Source of the DNA: Taishania sp036758285
GTDB taxonomy: Bacteria > Bacteroidota > Bacteroidia > Flavobacteriales_D > Crocinitomicaceae
Direction: 5' to 3'
DNA: 19,176 nt
Assembly: GCA_036758285.1 (NCBI GenBank)
Contig: DAIOWV010000059.1
Coordinates: 1-19,176, forward strand
In this document: piece by piece, positions 6,932 to 14,788 of the stretch
How the letters are laid out: the number at the start of each line of letters is the position of its first letter
How positions within the stretch are numbered: position 1 is the stretch's first letter
Made by a program: the position numbers and the translations under genes
Notes under the pieces: model-generated
What the model was told of the DNA's origin: nothing
Seen by the model: only the letters and a program-made list of their open reading frames with translations
Database searches by the model: none

Positions 6932-8341
6932 ATGTATCGTACGTTTGGTGAAGTAAAAGCTCAGCTTTCTGCTGGAAAATCCGTTGTTTCAATTGTTGAG
7001 GATTATCTGACAGAAATTGAAAAACAAAAAGATTTAAATGCTTTTGTAGAAGTATTTAGAGAGACGGCGTTAGAACAAGCTCAAAAAATTGATGAAAAAA
7101 TAAAATCTGGAACAGCAGGTCGTTTGGCTGGAGTTGTTTTAGGGATAAAAGATAATCTATGTTACAAAGGGCATAAAGTTAGTGCAGCCTCAAAAATACT
7201 TGAAGGTTTTGAATCTTTGTTTACTGGAACTGCCGTACAGCGTTTATTAGATGAAGATGTCGTAGTAATTGGAAGGCTTAATTGTGATGAATTTGCAATG
7301 GGGAGTTCTAATGAAACGTCATTGTTTGGTACTGTAAAAAATCCACTGGATACTACCAAGGTTTCAGGAGGATCATCTGGTGGTTCTGCGGCAGCTGTTG
7401 CCGCAGGATTATGTACAGCTTCATTAGGAAGTGATACTGGTGGATCAATAAGACAACCGGCTTCTTTTACAGGTACTTATGGTGTTAAGCCAACTTATGG
7501 ACGAGTAAGTAGACATGGATTAATTGCTTATGCTTCCTCGTTTGATCAAATTGGACCATTTGCTAATTCTTTAGAAGATACAGCTTTACTTTTAGAGATA
7601 ATGGCAGGTAAGGATGAATTTGATTCAACAGCATCATCTAAAGAAGTACCTAATTACCTAGATGGTATATTGCCTCAAAAATTAAAAATTGCAGTTTTAA
7701 AAGAAAGTTTTGAAACAAAAGGAATAGATTCCGAAGTTGTTAAAAAGACTGAAGATGTAATTGCTGATTTAAAATCTAAAGGACACGAAGTTGAATTGGT
7801 GTCTTTCCCATATTTAGAATATGTTGTACCAACATATTATGTGTTAACAACTGCAGAGTCTTCTTCCAATTTATCTCGATTTGATGGAGTACATTTTGGA
7901 TATAGAAGCCCCGATGCTAAAGGCGTTGAACAAACATATAAAAAATCACGAAGCGAAGGGTTTGGTAAGGAAGTAAAACGACGTATTATGGCTGGAACAT
8001 TTGTTCTTTCTCATGGATACTACGATGCTTACTATACAAAAGCACAAAAAGTAAGAAGAGTGCTTCAAAATAGAACAAATGAAATTTTAGAATCTTTTGA
8101 TTTTATTCTTTTACCTACAACTCCATCAACTGCTTTTGAGATTGGAGGAGTAAAAGATCCAATTCAAATGTATTTGCAAGATATTTTTACAGTTCACGCA
8201 AATTTAACAGGTCATCCTGCAATATCAATCCCTGTTGGAAACCATTCAAACGGTCTTCCTTTTGGTTTACAAATTATGGCAAAACCATTTGATGAAAATG
8301 GGTTATTTAATTTTGCTTCTTATTTGGAAAACTTAAACTAA
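6932..8341 (+). CDS. gatA: Asp-tRNA(Asn)/Glu-tRNA(Gln) amidotransferase subunit A
   Basis: GatA is the glutaminase subunit of GatCAB. It releases ammonia from glutamine so that GatB can convert Glu-tRNA(Gln) or Asp-tRNA(Asn) to the cognate amide form. The 469-residue product carries the amidase signature GGSSGGSAAAVAAG (146-159). The Ser-cisSer-Lys triad is visible as K73 (in IKDN), S148 and S172 (in GGSIRQP). The spacings of 75 and 24 residues equal those of K79/S154/S178 in the S. aureus enzyme. The glutamine-binding region SFDQIGPFA is present. Length is normal. gatB and gatC are not adjacent here. It lies 14 nt after tatA and 12 nt before the transglycosylase gene, so it is co-transcribed with envelope genes. 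Confidence 0.96.
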   Translation: MYRTFGEVKAQLSAGKSVVSIVEDYLTEIEKQKDLNAFVEVFRETALEQAQKIDEKIKSGTAGRLAGVVLGIKDNLCYKGHKVSAASKILEGFESLFTGTAVQRLLDEDVVVIGRLNCDEFAMGSSNETSLFGTVKNPLDTTKVSGGSSGGSAAAVAAGLCTASLGSDTGGSIRQPASFTGTYGVKPTYGRVSRHGLIAYASSFDQIGPFANSLEDTALLLEIMAGKDEFDSTASSKEVPNYLDGILPQKLKIAVLKESFETKGIDSEVVKKTEDVIADLKSKGHEVELVSFPYLEYVVPTYYVLTTAESSSNLSRFDGVHFGYRSPDAKGVEQTYKKSRSEGFGKEVKRRIMAGTFVLSHGYYDAYYTKAQKVRRVLQNRTNEILESFDFILLPTTPSTAFEIGGVKDPIQMYLQDIFTVHANLTGHPAISIPVGNHSNGLPFGLQIMAKPFDENGLFNFASYLENLN

Positions 8342-8353
8342 TTTAAATTTCTC

Positions 8354-9868
8354 ATGCGTTTTTTTATCTTCATTATTTTCTCTTTATTCACTTTTTTGGG
8401 ATTTTCTCAACCTAAAAAGACAGAAGTTCCATTGAGTGGTGATCAATTTGTAAATGTTGTTGAACAATCATTGGCACTTTATTATGAAGAATATGCTGAA
8501 AAGCAAGGAGGAAGTTATGAGTCTGTGATTGCAGCTTTAAATTATTCAGATGGTCAAGTTGTTGAATTTTCCGATGAAGTTTATTGTCAACGATTACAGG
8601 AAATGAACAAATTGACTCCATTTAAATTGGAGTGTAACGAAGCAACACTGTCGACAATTCGTTTTTTTGCTTCTAAAAGAAGAGGTTTTGCACGTATTGT
8701 TTTAGGAAGATCTAGATTGTATTTTGATATGTACGAGGCGAAGTTGTCTGAATACGGACTTCCAATGGAATTAAAATATTTAAGTGTCATAGAAAGTGGT
8801 TTAAGACCGCAAGTAAAATCTAGAGCAGGTGCACTAGGATTGTGGCAATTTATGTACGGAACAGGAAAAATGTTTGGATTAAAAGAGAATTCATACATTG
8901 ATGAACGAATGGATCCGGAAAAGGCTACCGAAGCAGCTTGCAAATATTTAAAACAATTGTATAATATTTATGGTGATTGGAATCTAGCTTTGGCAGCTTA
9001 CAATGCAGGACCAGGTAATGTAAATAAAGCAATTCGTCGTTCAGGTAACAAAACAACATATTGGGAAGTAAGACCTTTTTTACCAAAAGAAACGCAGGGT
9101 TATGTTCCAAACTTTATTGCAGCAACTTATTTGTTGACTTATCATGCTGAACATAACATTATTCCAGCTGAAGCCCCTTTGCATTATGCTGAATTGGATA
9201 CATTATGCTTGTCAAAAGCAGTACATATGTCAACTATTGAAAAATTAGTTGGTTGGAATCAAGAAGAAATTAAATCTTTAAATCCGATTTATAAACGTGA
9301 TTTTATTCCAGAAACAAGTCCAAAACAATGTATTTATGGACCGATTAAATACATTGGTAAATTGGTAAGTTTAGAGGATTCATTATATCGATTAGAAGAG
9401 TCAATTTACTACGCTCCAAAAGTTCCTGTTACTCCTTCAACTCCAACTATTGTTAATAATTCTGATACAACACAAATTGAAACAGAGACACCAGGTTCTA
9501 CAACAGCAGGAAATACGTTTTATCATAAGGTGCAATCAGGAGAAACACTTGGTAATATTGCAACGAAATATGAAACAACTGTGAATCGAATTATGACAAT
9601 TAATGGCTTGTCATCAACAAGCATACATGTAGGGCAACGATTAAAAATTGAATCGACGAAAGCTAACGCAGGAGATGCAACGACCTCTACACCATCTAAA
9701 CCTACAACTACAGATAATTCACAAAAAAAGTATTATACTGTAAAATCGGGTGATACTTTTGGTAAAATTGCACAAAGACACGGAAAATCTATTAGTCAGT
9801 TGAAACAACTTAATCCTGGAATAAATATTGAAAAACTTCGATTAGGGCAGAATATACGTGTAAGATAG
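8354..9868 (+). CDS. LysM-containing lytic transglycosylase, MltD-like
   Basis: This exported murein hydrolase cleaves the MurNAc-GlcNAc bond with 1,6-anhydro product formation. The 504-residue protein starts with a signal peptide (MRFFIFIIFSLFTFLGFS, cleavage near 18-19). It has no lipobox cysteine, unlike E. coli MltD. The SLT domain (GH23) spans about 125-260 with catalytic E147 in SVIESGLRP, then GALGLWQFM (159-167) and AAYNAGPGNVNKAI (214-227). A Thr/Pro/Ser-rich linker (about 358-387) leads to two LysM peptidoglycan-binding repeats at about 389-432 (VQSGETLGNIA) and 460-503 (VKSGDTFGKIA). A second, shorter linker separates them. It sits 12 nt after gatA and 8 nt before the GT2 gene. Family call firm; the MltD subfamily is inferred from architecture. 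Confidence 0.95.
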   Translation: MRFFIFIIFSLFTFLGFSQPKKTEVPLSGDQFVNVVEQSLALYYEEYAEKQGGSYESVIAALNYSDGQVVEFSDEVYCQRLQEMNKLTPFKLECNEATLSTIRFFASKRRGFARIVLGRSRLYFDMYEAKLSEYGLPMELKYLSVIESGLRPQVKSRAGALGLWQFMYGTGKMFGLKENSYIDERMDPEKATEAACKYLKQLYNIYGDWNLALAAYNAGPGNVNKAIRRSGNKTTYWEVRPFLPKETQGYVPNFIAATYLLTYHAEHNIIPAEAPLHYAELDTLCLSKAVHMSTIEKLVGWNQEEIKSLNPIYKRDFIPETSPKQCIYGPIKYIGKLVSLEDSLYRLEESIYYAPKVPVTPSTPTIVNNSDTTQIETETPGSTTAGNTFYHKVQSGETLGNIATKYETTVNRIMTINGLSSTSIHVGQRLKIESTKANAGDATTSTPSKPTTTDNSQKKYYTVKSGDTFGKIAQRHGKSISQLKQLNPGINIEKLRLGQNIRVR

Positions 9869-9876
9869 TTTTCAGT

Positions 9877-10629
9877 ATGAAATTAACGGCTGCAATTATT
9901 ACTTACAATGAAGAGTCTAACATTGAGCGATGTATTCTTTCTTTGAAGCCTGTTGCAGATGAGATTTTTGTTGTTGATTCTTTTTCTAAAGATAAGACAA
10001 AAGAAATTTGTTTACGTTTAGGGGCCCGTTTCATAGAAAATCCATTTCAAGGACACATCCAACAGAAAAATTTTGCGTTAGAAAACTCTCTTCATGATTG
10101 GGTTCTATCATTGGATGCAGATGAAGTATTAACAGAGCAGTTACAACAATCAATCTTAGCAATTAAAAACAATCCAACATTCGATGGTTATCGATTAAAT
10201 CGATTAACGAATTATTGTGGACATTGGGTTAAATATTGTGGTTGGTATCCTGATACAAAAGTTCGTTTAGTTAACAAATCGAAAGCGAAATGGATGGGTG
10301 TGAATCCTCACGATCGTTTAGATATTCTGGATGGAAGTAAAACAGGATTTTTAAATGGCGATTTATTACACTATTCCTACAATTCCATTGATGAACATTA
10401 TAAACAAATTGAATATTTCGGGGATATCGCTGCAAAAGAACTGTTTGATCAAGGAAAGACAACAAATTATTTTATTATTATACTTAAAGTTGTTGCTCAA
10501 TTTATAAAAAGTTTCTTCATAAAAAAAGGTTTTCTAGATGGAAAAACGGGGTTTACCATTTCTAGATTAAGTGCCTACGCTACTTATAGGAAATATTACA
10601 AACTATTAAGATTACAGCAAAACAAATGA
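9877..10629 (+). CDS. Glycosyltransferase family 2, WaaE/KdtX-like
   Basis: This 250-residue GT-A fold transferase uses a nucleotide sugar and probably acts at the cytoplasmic face of the inner membrane. The N-terminus is a textbook GT2 start (LTAAIITYNEESNIERCILSL), with VVDSFSKDKT and the metal-binding DAD at 80-82 (LSLDADEVL). Downstream, DTKVRLVNKSKAKWMG followed by NPHDRL (143-148) resembles the region of WaaE/KdtX LPS-core beta-1,4-glucosyltransferases. A hydrophobic stretch near 198-215 may bind membrane. The TGA overlaps the ATG of the GT9 gene (ATGA), so the two are translationally coupled. Together they probably add sugars to the LPS core or another lipid-linked glycan. Sugar specificity cannot be read. 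Confidence 0.92.
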   Translation: MKLTAAIITYNEESNIERCILSLKPVADEIFVVDSFSKDKTKEICLRLGARFIENPFQGHIQQKNFALENSLHDWVLSLDADEVLTEQLQQSILAIKNNPTFDGYRLNRLTNYCGHWVKYCGWYPDTKVRLVNKSKAKWMGVNPHDRLDILDGSKTGFLNGDLLHYSYNSIDEHYKQIEYFGDIAAKELFDQGKTTNYFIIILKVVAQFIKSFFIKKGFLDGKTGFTISRLSAYATYRKYYKLLRLQQNK

Positions 10630-11624
10630 ATGTAGAACGTATTGTTATTTCAAGAACAGATAGCATTGGTGATGTAATGTTAACCTTACCAATATGTGAT
10701 TGGATTAAGAAAAAGTATCCCAATTCAAAAATAATTTTCATTGGAAAAGAATATACTGTCCCCATTTTAAAGGCATATAAAGCAATTGATGAAGTTTGTA
10801 ATTGGAATGAATTCGAAAGTCTACCATCGGTACAGAAAATGTCTAAATTTAGAGAGTTAAACGCCGATGTAATCATTCATGTTTTTCCAAATAAAGAAAT
10901 TGCCAGTTTAGCAAAAAAAGTGAAAATTGCTCATCGAATAGGTACATCACACAGAAGTTTTCATTTGTTAACATGTAATCATCGTGTAAATTTTACCCGC
11001 AAACGATCTGATAAGCATGAATCACAATTAAATTTTGAATTATTGAGGCCTCTTGGTTTAAAAGAGATTCCATCAATAGAAGAGATAAATGAATCAACTC
11101 GATTGTTTCAACCTGAAGTAAAAGATTTGACAGCTGAATTAGATTTGTTTTTAGCAAAGTATCCAAGTTTTGTTGTATTACATCCTAAATCTCAAGGAAG
11201 TGCATTGGAATGGCCGATAGAAAATTATGTAAAACTTTCAAAGTTATTCAATGATAGTGGAACAGCTGTTGTTTTTACTGGTACAGAAAAAGAAGGAGTG
11301 TTATTTAGAGGTTTTTTACCTAGTTCTGAGTTGTCAATTGACACGAGTGGATCTTTGACATTGGAACAGTTGATGACTTTGATTCAAAAGTCAAAAGGTA
11401 TCGTTGCATGTTCTACTGGACCTTTGCATATCGGTGGTTTTGAAGGGGTAAAGGCTGTTGGATTATTCTCAAATCGCAAACCAATTCATCCTGGAAGATG
11501 GCATGCGATTGGAAAAGATACTCATTATTTAGTTTATGATGAAAAATGTCCAATTTGTGCTAAAAAACAGGAGTGTAAATGTATTGAGAAAATAAAGCCT
11601 GAGGACGTTTTTAAATTGTTTTAA
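10626..11624 (+). CDS. Glycosyltransferase family 9 (ADP-heptose:LPS heptosyltransferase-like)
   Basis: This 332-residue GT-B protein is related to WaaC/WaaF/WaaQ. The N-terminal motif RTDSIGDVMLTLP (10-22) contains the family Gly-Asp (G15 D16); the Asp is the likely catalytic base. The C-terminal nucleotide-sugar domain shows HPKSQGSALEWP (186-197) and STGPLHIGG (263-271). An uncommon feature is a four-cysteine tail, C308-P-I-C311 and C317-K-C319. It could bind a metal or form disulfides; its function is unknown. The gene overlaps the GT2 gene by 4 nt and is the last clear member of the tatA-to-GT9 unit. Whether the donor is a heptose or another sugar is open. Confidence 0.9.
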   Translation: MNVERIVISRTDSIGDVMLTLPICDWIKKKYPNSKIIFIGKEYTVPILKAYKAIDEVCNWNEFESLPSVQKMSKFRELNADVIIHVFPNKEIASLAKKVKIAHRIGTSHRSFHLLTCNHRVNFTRKRSDKHESQLNFELLRPLGLKEIPSIEEINESTRLFQPEVKDLTAELDLFLAKYPSFVVLHPKSQGSALEWPIENYVKLSKLFNDSGTAVVFTGTEKEGVLFRGFLPSSELSIDTSGSLTLEQLMTLIQKSKGIVACSTGPLHIGGFEGVKAVGLFSNRKPIHPGRWHAIGKDTHYLVYDEKCPICAKKQECKCIEKIKPEDVFKLF

Positions 11625-11634
11625 TATTGTTATC

Positions 11635-11790
11635 ATGATTGATCAATTAACTGTTGTTATCAAGTTTATTAAATCTCAATTTGGCATTACAGCTTCAGGC
11701 AATAATGTATACAAATACGAAAAGATTGAATTGCTTGGAATTATTAATCGTTAGTGTGAATTAGTAGAAAAAATCAAGCTTTTAAAATAA
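11635..11790 (+). pseudogene. Small ORF interrupted by an in-frame TAG (hypothetical)
   Basis: An ATG at 11635, 10 nt after the GT9 stop, opens a 39-codon frame ending with TAG at 11752-11754. The same frame then continues with eleven sense codons (CELVEKIKLLK) to TAA at 11788-11790. Both parts read like coding sequence: MIDQLTVVIKFIK, then YKYEKIELLGIINR, amphipathic and lysine/glutamate-rich. It may be a 39-residue protein, a roughly 50-residue gene broken by a stop, or a chance frame. I do not recognise a family. Confidence 0.3.
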
Positions 11791-11824
11791 CGTTTTTATT
11801 ATTCAATTTTAAGCAATAAGCTTG
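11775..11824. repeat. Imperfect inverted repeat in the GT9/hydroxyacyl-CoA dehydrogenase gap
   Basis: CAAGCTT (11775-11781) plus TTAAAAT (11782-11788) pairs with ATTTTAA (11806-11812) and AAGCTTG (11818-11824), leaving a 5-nt bulge on one side. The interior holds TAACGTTTTT. No T tract follows, so it is not a typical terminator. It could be a cruciform, an RNA hairpin ending the upstream unit or a protein site. Confidence 0.4.
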
Positions 11825-11834
11825 TCTTTTGAAA

Positions 11835-11864
11835 TTGATATTGTCATCAATTCTATTACTTTTG
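11835..11864 (+). promoter_or_regulatory. Bacteroidota-type promoter of the hydroxyacyl-CoA dehydrogenase gene
   Basis: TTG at 11835-11837, a 19-nt spacer, then TACTTTTG at 11857-11864, an exact match to TAnnTTTG. The predicted start site is near 11870, giving a leader of about 25 nt before the ATG at 11896. Confidence 0.6.
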
Positions 11865-11895
11865 TCAAAGTAGTAAACACTAAATAAACAACAGA

Positions 11896-12789
11896 ATGAA
11901 AAACGTTGCAGTTATTGGTGCTGGAACAATGGGGAATGGAATTGCTCATGTTTTTGCACAATTTGGATATAAAGTATCTTTAATTGATATTTCTCAAGCT
12001 TCTTTGGATAAAGGTTTGGCCACAATTACTAAAAATTTGGACAGACAAGTTGCAAAAGAAAGTATTTCAGAGTCAGATAAAAAAAATACATTAAGTAACC
12101 TTACAACTTTTACAAGTATTGAAGAAGGTGTTAAAAATGTTGATCTAGTTGTTGAGGCAGCAACAGAGAATATAGATTTGAAATTGAAAATTTTTGCCGA
12201 TTTAGATAAATTCACTGCTCCTAACGTGATTTTAGCTTCCAATACATCATCTATTTCGATTACAAAAATTGCTTCTGTTACAAATCGTCCAGATAAAGTA
12301 ATTGGGATGCATTTTATGAATCCTGTACCAGTTATGAAGTTGGTTGAAATTATCCGAGGTTATTCAACGACTGATGAAGTGACTAATTTAATAATGGAAA
12401 CTTCTAGAAAATTAAACAAAGTACCTGTTGAGGTGAATGATTACCCAGGGTTTGTTGCTAATAGGATTTTAATGCCAATGATTAATGAAGCAATTATAAC
12501 ATTGCATGAAGGTGTTGCTGGTGTTGAAGAAATCGACACAGTAATGAAATTAGGAATGGCACACCCAATGGGACCATTGCAATTAGCAGATTTTATTGGT
12601 CTTGATGTTTGTTTGGCTATTATGGAAGTCCTTTACGAAGGATTGGGAAATCCTAAATATGCACCAAGTCCTTTACTTGTAAATATGGTAACTGCTGGTA
12701 AAAAAGGTGTAAAATCTGGTGAAGGGTTTTATTCTTGGACACATGGAACTAAAGATTTAGTTGTGGCGTCTAATTTTAGTAAAAAATAA
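11896..12789 (+). CDS. 3-hydroxybutyryl-CoA / 3-hydroxyacyl-CoA dehydrogenase
   Basis: This 297-residue NAD(P)-dependent enzyme interconverts (S)-3-hydroxyacyl-CoA and 3-oxoacyl-CoA. The Rossmann motif VIGAGTMGNGIA is at 6-17, with an acidic residue (D31) ending the second strand, which suggests NAD preference. The HCDH signature GMHFMNPVPVMKLVEII (137-153) contains the catalytic pair H139 and E151. The substrate-proximal motifs SNTSS (115-119) and GFVANR (185-190) are present, as is the C-terminal helical dimerisation domain with HPMGPLQLADFIGLD. It is the stand-alone Hbd/PaaH form, not fused to enoyl-CoA hydratase. It has its own promoter and a strong terminator, so it is monocistronic. Likely roles are short-chain beta-oxidation, amino-acid or aromatic degradation; the exact pathway is open. 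Confidence 0.95.
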   Translation: MKNVAVIGAGTMGNGIAHVFAQFGYKVSLIDISQASLDKGLATITKNLDRQVAKESISESDKKNTLSNLTTFTSIEEGVKNVDLVVEAATENIDLKLKIFADLDKFTAPNVILASNTSSISITKIASVTNRPDKVIGMHFMNPVPVMKLVEIIRGYSTTDEVTNLIMETSRKLNKVPVEVNDYPGFVANRILMPMINEAIITLHEGVAGVEEIDTVMKLGMAHPMGPLQLADFIGLDVCLAIMEVLYEGLGNPKYAPSPLLVNMVTAGKKGVKSGEGFYSWTHGTKDLVVASNFSKK

Positions 12790-12831
12790 ATATTAAAGAT
12801 TTTTAAATCAGAAATCTCACTTTTAATACAT

Positions 12832-12866
12832 AAAAAGGGGCATATTAATCAATATGCCCCTTTTTT
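12832..12866. terminator. Strong bidirectional terminator
   Basis: The 10-bp perfect stem GGGGCATATT (12837-12846) and AATATGCCCC (12851-12860) has a 4-nt loop. It is flanked by A5 on the left and T6 on the right. It lies between the convergent dehydrogenase (stop 12789) and lipoprotein (stop 12885) genes and would serve both strands. Confidence 0.9.
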
Positions 12867-12884
12867 AACTTTAAATGAATGTTT

Positions 12885-13799
12885 TTACGACACAAAATTA
12901 TTGTACTTAGAAATAATATCATCGTATGCACTTTCTACTTCTTCAACCGTTCTGATTTCAATTTTCTTTTTTGATTCGATATCTCTTTGTGCTTTTCTTA
13001 AAGACCCCATGAATTCATCAATTTCTTTTGTGAAATTTTCATAATAACCTTTCTTATTACTATAACTTGTATCATCCACCTTAAACTCTCTATTCATTTT
13101 CTTATAAATAGCCTCTAGTTTGCTATAGTTACTTTTTAAAGCCTCTAGATTAACTGATTCATTGTTGTATTGATTAACTATTTCGTCATAACTACCTTCA
13201 ACATTTTTAATTGCAACTTTTGCATCAATAATATAATCTTTTAAAGGGTGATCTTTTAAAATATGTTCCTCAGCTTGATCTGCTATAGGTTGAGTTAATC
13301 GAAATAATGAGTTGTTAGAAGCAAAATATTCATCAACTAATTTATTGATATCAGCAGTAATCTTTTTTGCTTTTTCTCCTTTATCATCTTTATAATCTTC
13401 AGCGCTCATGTATGATTTAAGTTCATCTGTCTTAGATACAATTGAAGAATATTTTTCTTTTGTTTTTTCAAAATATATTTGAATAGAATCTTTTTGTTTT
13501 CCAAATGCTGCTGGAATAGTTTCTAATTTTTCACTATTGAAAGACATGTTAAACAATGTCAGAGGGATCAATACTAATGATCTACCTGAAATTTTTCCTT
13601 CAACATTCTCTGTATAGTTAATTACTCTATCTATATTACCTAATTGACTTTTAGATAAATCAATAAGTTTATTATTCGTTTCAATGATTTCATTTGCACT
13701 CGTATCATTAATAGAAACGTCTTCGGCTTTGTCACCACTTTTACAAGAAGTTAAGAATAGTGATGCTAGTGCAACAAATAAGATAGGAAATTTTTTCAT
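12885..13799 (-). CDS. Putative lipoprotein, DUF3829/YiiG-like
   Basis: This 304-residue protein has a lipoprotein signal peptide (MKKFPILFVALASLFLTSC). The lipobox LTSC places C19 as the acylated residue, so it should be membrane-anchored in the periplasm or outer membrane. The rest is charged and mostly helical, with Asn/Asp/Lys-rich segments and a repeated pattern of long amphipathic helices. This resembles the DUF3829 (YiiG) family, whose function is not known. No catalytic motif is visible. It is probably monocistronic: it ends at the bidirectional terminator, and a 123-nt gap separates it from the upstream aminotransferase gene. Lipoprotein call firm; DUF3829 assignment is from overall resemblance only. 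Confidence 0.75.
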   Translation of the reverse strand: MKKFPILFVALASLFLTSCKSGDKAEDVSINDTSANEIIETNNKLIDLSKSQLGNIDRVINYTENVEGKISGRSLVLIPLTLFNMSFNSEKLETIPAAFGKQKDSIQIYFEKTKEKYSSIVSKTDELKSYMSAEDYKDDKGEKAKKITADINKLVDEYFASNNSLFRLTQPIADQAEEHILKDHPLKDYIIDAKVAIKNVEGSYDEIVNQYNNESVNLEALKSNYSKLEAIYKKMNREFKVDDTSYSNKKGYYENFTKEIDEFMGSLRKAQRDIESKKKIEIRTVEEVESAYDDIISKYNNFVS

Positions 13800-13888
13800 A
13801 AAATTTATATTAAACAGTAAATACTCTACAAGTTTAATATATTATTTAGTAAGAATTTATGAAAATATATATTCGAGGTCTTTTTATA

Positions 13889-13902
13889 AATATTCGAATA
13901 TT
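13889..13902. repeat. 14-bp palindrome AATATTCGAATATT
   Basis: This perfect palindrome lies in the 123-nt gap between the aminotransferase stop and the lipoprotein start, 90 bp upstream of the lipoprotein ATG. A partial copy, ATATTCGA, occurs at 13869-13876, 20 bp away. It may be an operator. The central spacing is too small for an RNA hairpin with a normal loop. The rest of the gap holds no convincing promoter. Confidence 0.3.
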
Positions 13903-13922
13903 AACAGAGAATATTTGGGATG

Positions 13923-14786
13923 TTAAATTAGTTTATTTGACAACTCTTCGTCCCACCAATTATTGAGATAAGTTGTCATTTTTTTTGCAGTGTTATTAAA
14001 GTATCTTTTTGTACGATAACCACTTACCCAAATAATGCCTGATATTGCATTTGAAAGGAAAATTTCATCTGCAACTAATAAATTTTGAGGTAGAATATTA
14101 GATTCATAGACACGAATATTGTTACGAATTGCTAAGTTGATTACCTGCATTCGCATTGTTCCTGCTAAACATCCTTCTTCAAGACCAGGTGTGTATAAAA
14201 CTCCATTAGAAACGACAAAGAGATTACTATTCGTACTTTCTAATATACCACCAGTTTCGTTGCTAATTAATAAGTCATCTAATTGTTTTTCCTGTGCTTT
14301 TATACTTGCTAAAACTGAAAGTAAACAGTTTTTAGTTTTAAAATTAGATAAAAAGTTTTTCTGTTTTTTTAGTTCTGTATAGATGTCGATTTCTAACCCT
14401 TTTGTATTCAATACAAAATCATTGTTTTCTAAAGGTTTTATTTCTATAAAGAATTGAGCTTCATTGGTTTCAGGTTTGAATTTCCCTCCATTCATTCTGT
14501 CAATCGATAACCTACAAAAACCACCTTCCAGAATATTTGATTTTTTACATAACTCCCGAATTCTAATTTCAAAAAATTCAGATGTAAAATAAGAAGGAAC
14601 TCTAATTTTAAGAGCTTTTGCTCCCTCTAACATTCGCTTCACATGGTTTTCTAGATTTAGAGGAATACCATTTTTTATTCGAATGCTTTCAAATACACCA
14701 TCGCCATACAAGAACGCGCGACTTCCAGAAGAAATGCTAAACTCCTCTGCAGAAATAATTGTTTCGTTGTTGTTGACATATAACAT
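13923..14786 (-). CDS. Class IV aminotransferase / aminodeoxychorismate lyase-like
   Basis: This 287-residue PLP enzyme has the fold-type IV family pattern. An N-terminal segment with FLYGDGVFESIRI (25-37) carries the conserved GDGVFE motif. The likely PLP lysine is K150 in NFKTKNCLLSVLA. The phosphate and cofactor-binding region is GGILESTNSNLFVV (179-192), with E183 conserved, and EEGCLAGTMRMQVI follows. The KT-x-N motif and short length favour 4-amino-4-deoxychorismate lyase (PabC, folate synthesis) over branched-chain or D-amino-acid aminotransferases, but these cannot be separated with certainty. The ATG is only 2 nt after the rhomboid stop, so it is the last gene of the M23-rhomboid unit. 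If it is PabC, the pabA/pabB partners lie elsewhere. Confidence 0.85.
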   Translation of the reverse strand: MLYVNNNETIISAEEFSISSGSRAFLYGDGVFESIRIKNGIPLNLENHVKRMLEGAKALKIRVPSYFTSEFFEIRIRELCKKSNILEGGFCRLSIDRMNGGKFKPETNEAQFFIEIKPLENNDFVLNTKGLEIDIYTELKKQKNFLSNFKTKNCLLSVLASIKAQEKQLDDLLISNETGGILESTNSNLFVVSNGVLYTPGLEEGCLAGTMRMQVINLAIRNNIRVYESNILPQNLLVADEIFLSNAISGIIWVSGYRTKRYFNNTAKKMTTYLNNWWDEELSNKLI

Positions 14787-14788
14787 GG

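Noticed and set aside
8587..8943. A 118-codon - strand frame inside the transglycosylase gene
   Set aside because: It is antisense to the conserved SLT domain and its composition is explained by that gene.
13684..13926. An 80-codon + strand frame spanning the lipoprotein start and the gap
   Set aside because: It begins antisense to the lipoprotein N-terminus and the rest is low-complexity AT-rich sequence.
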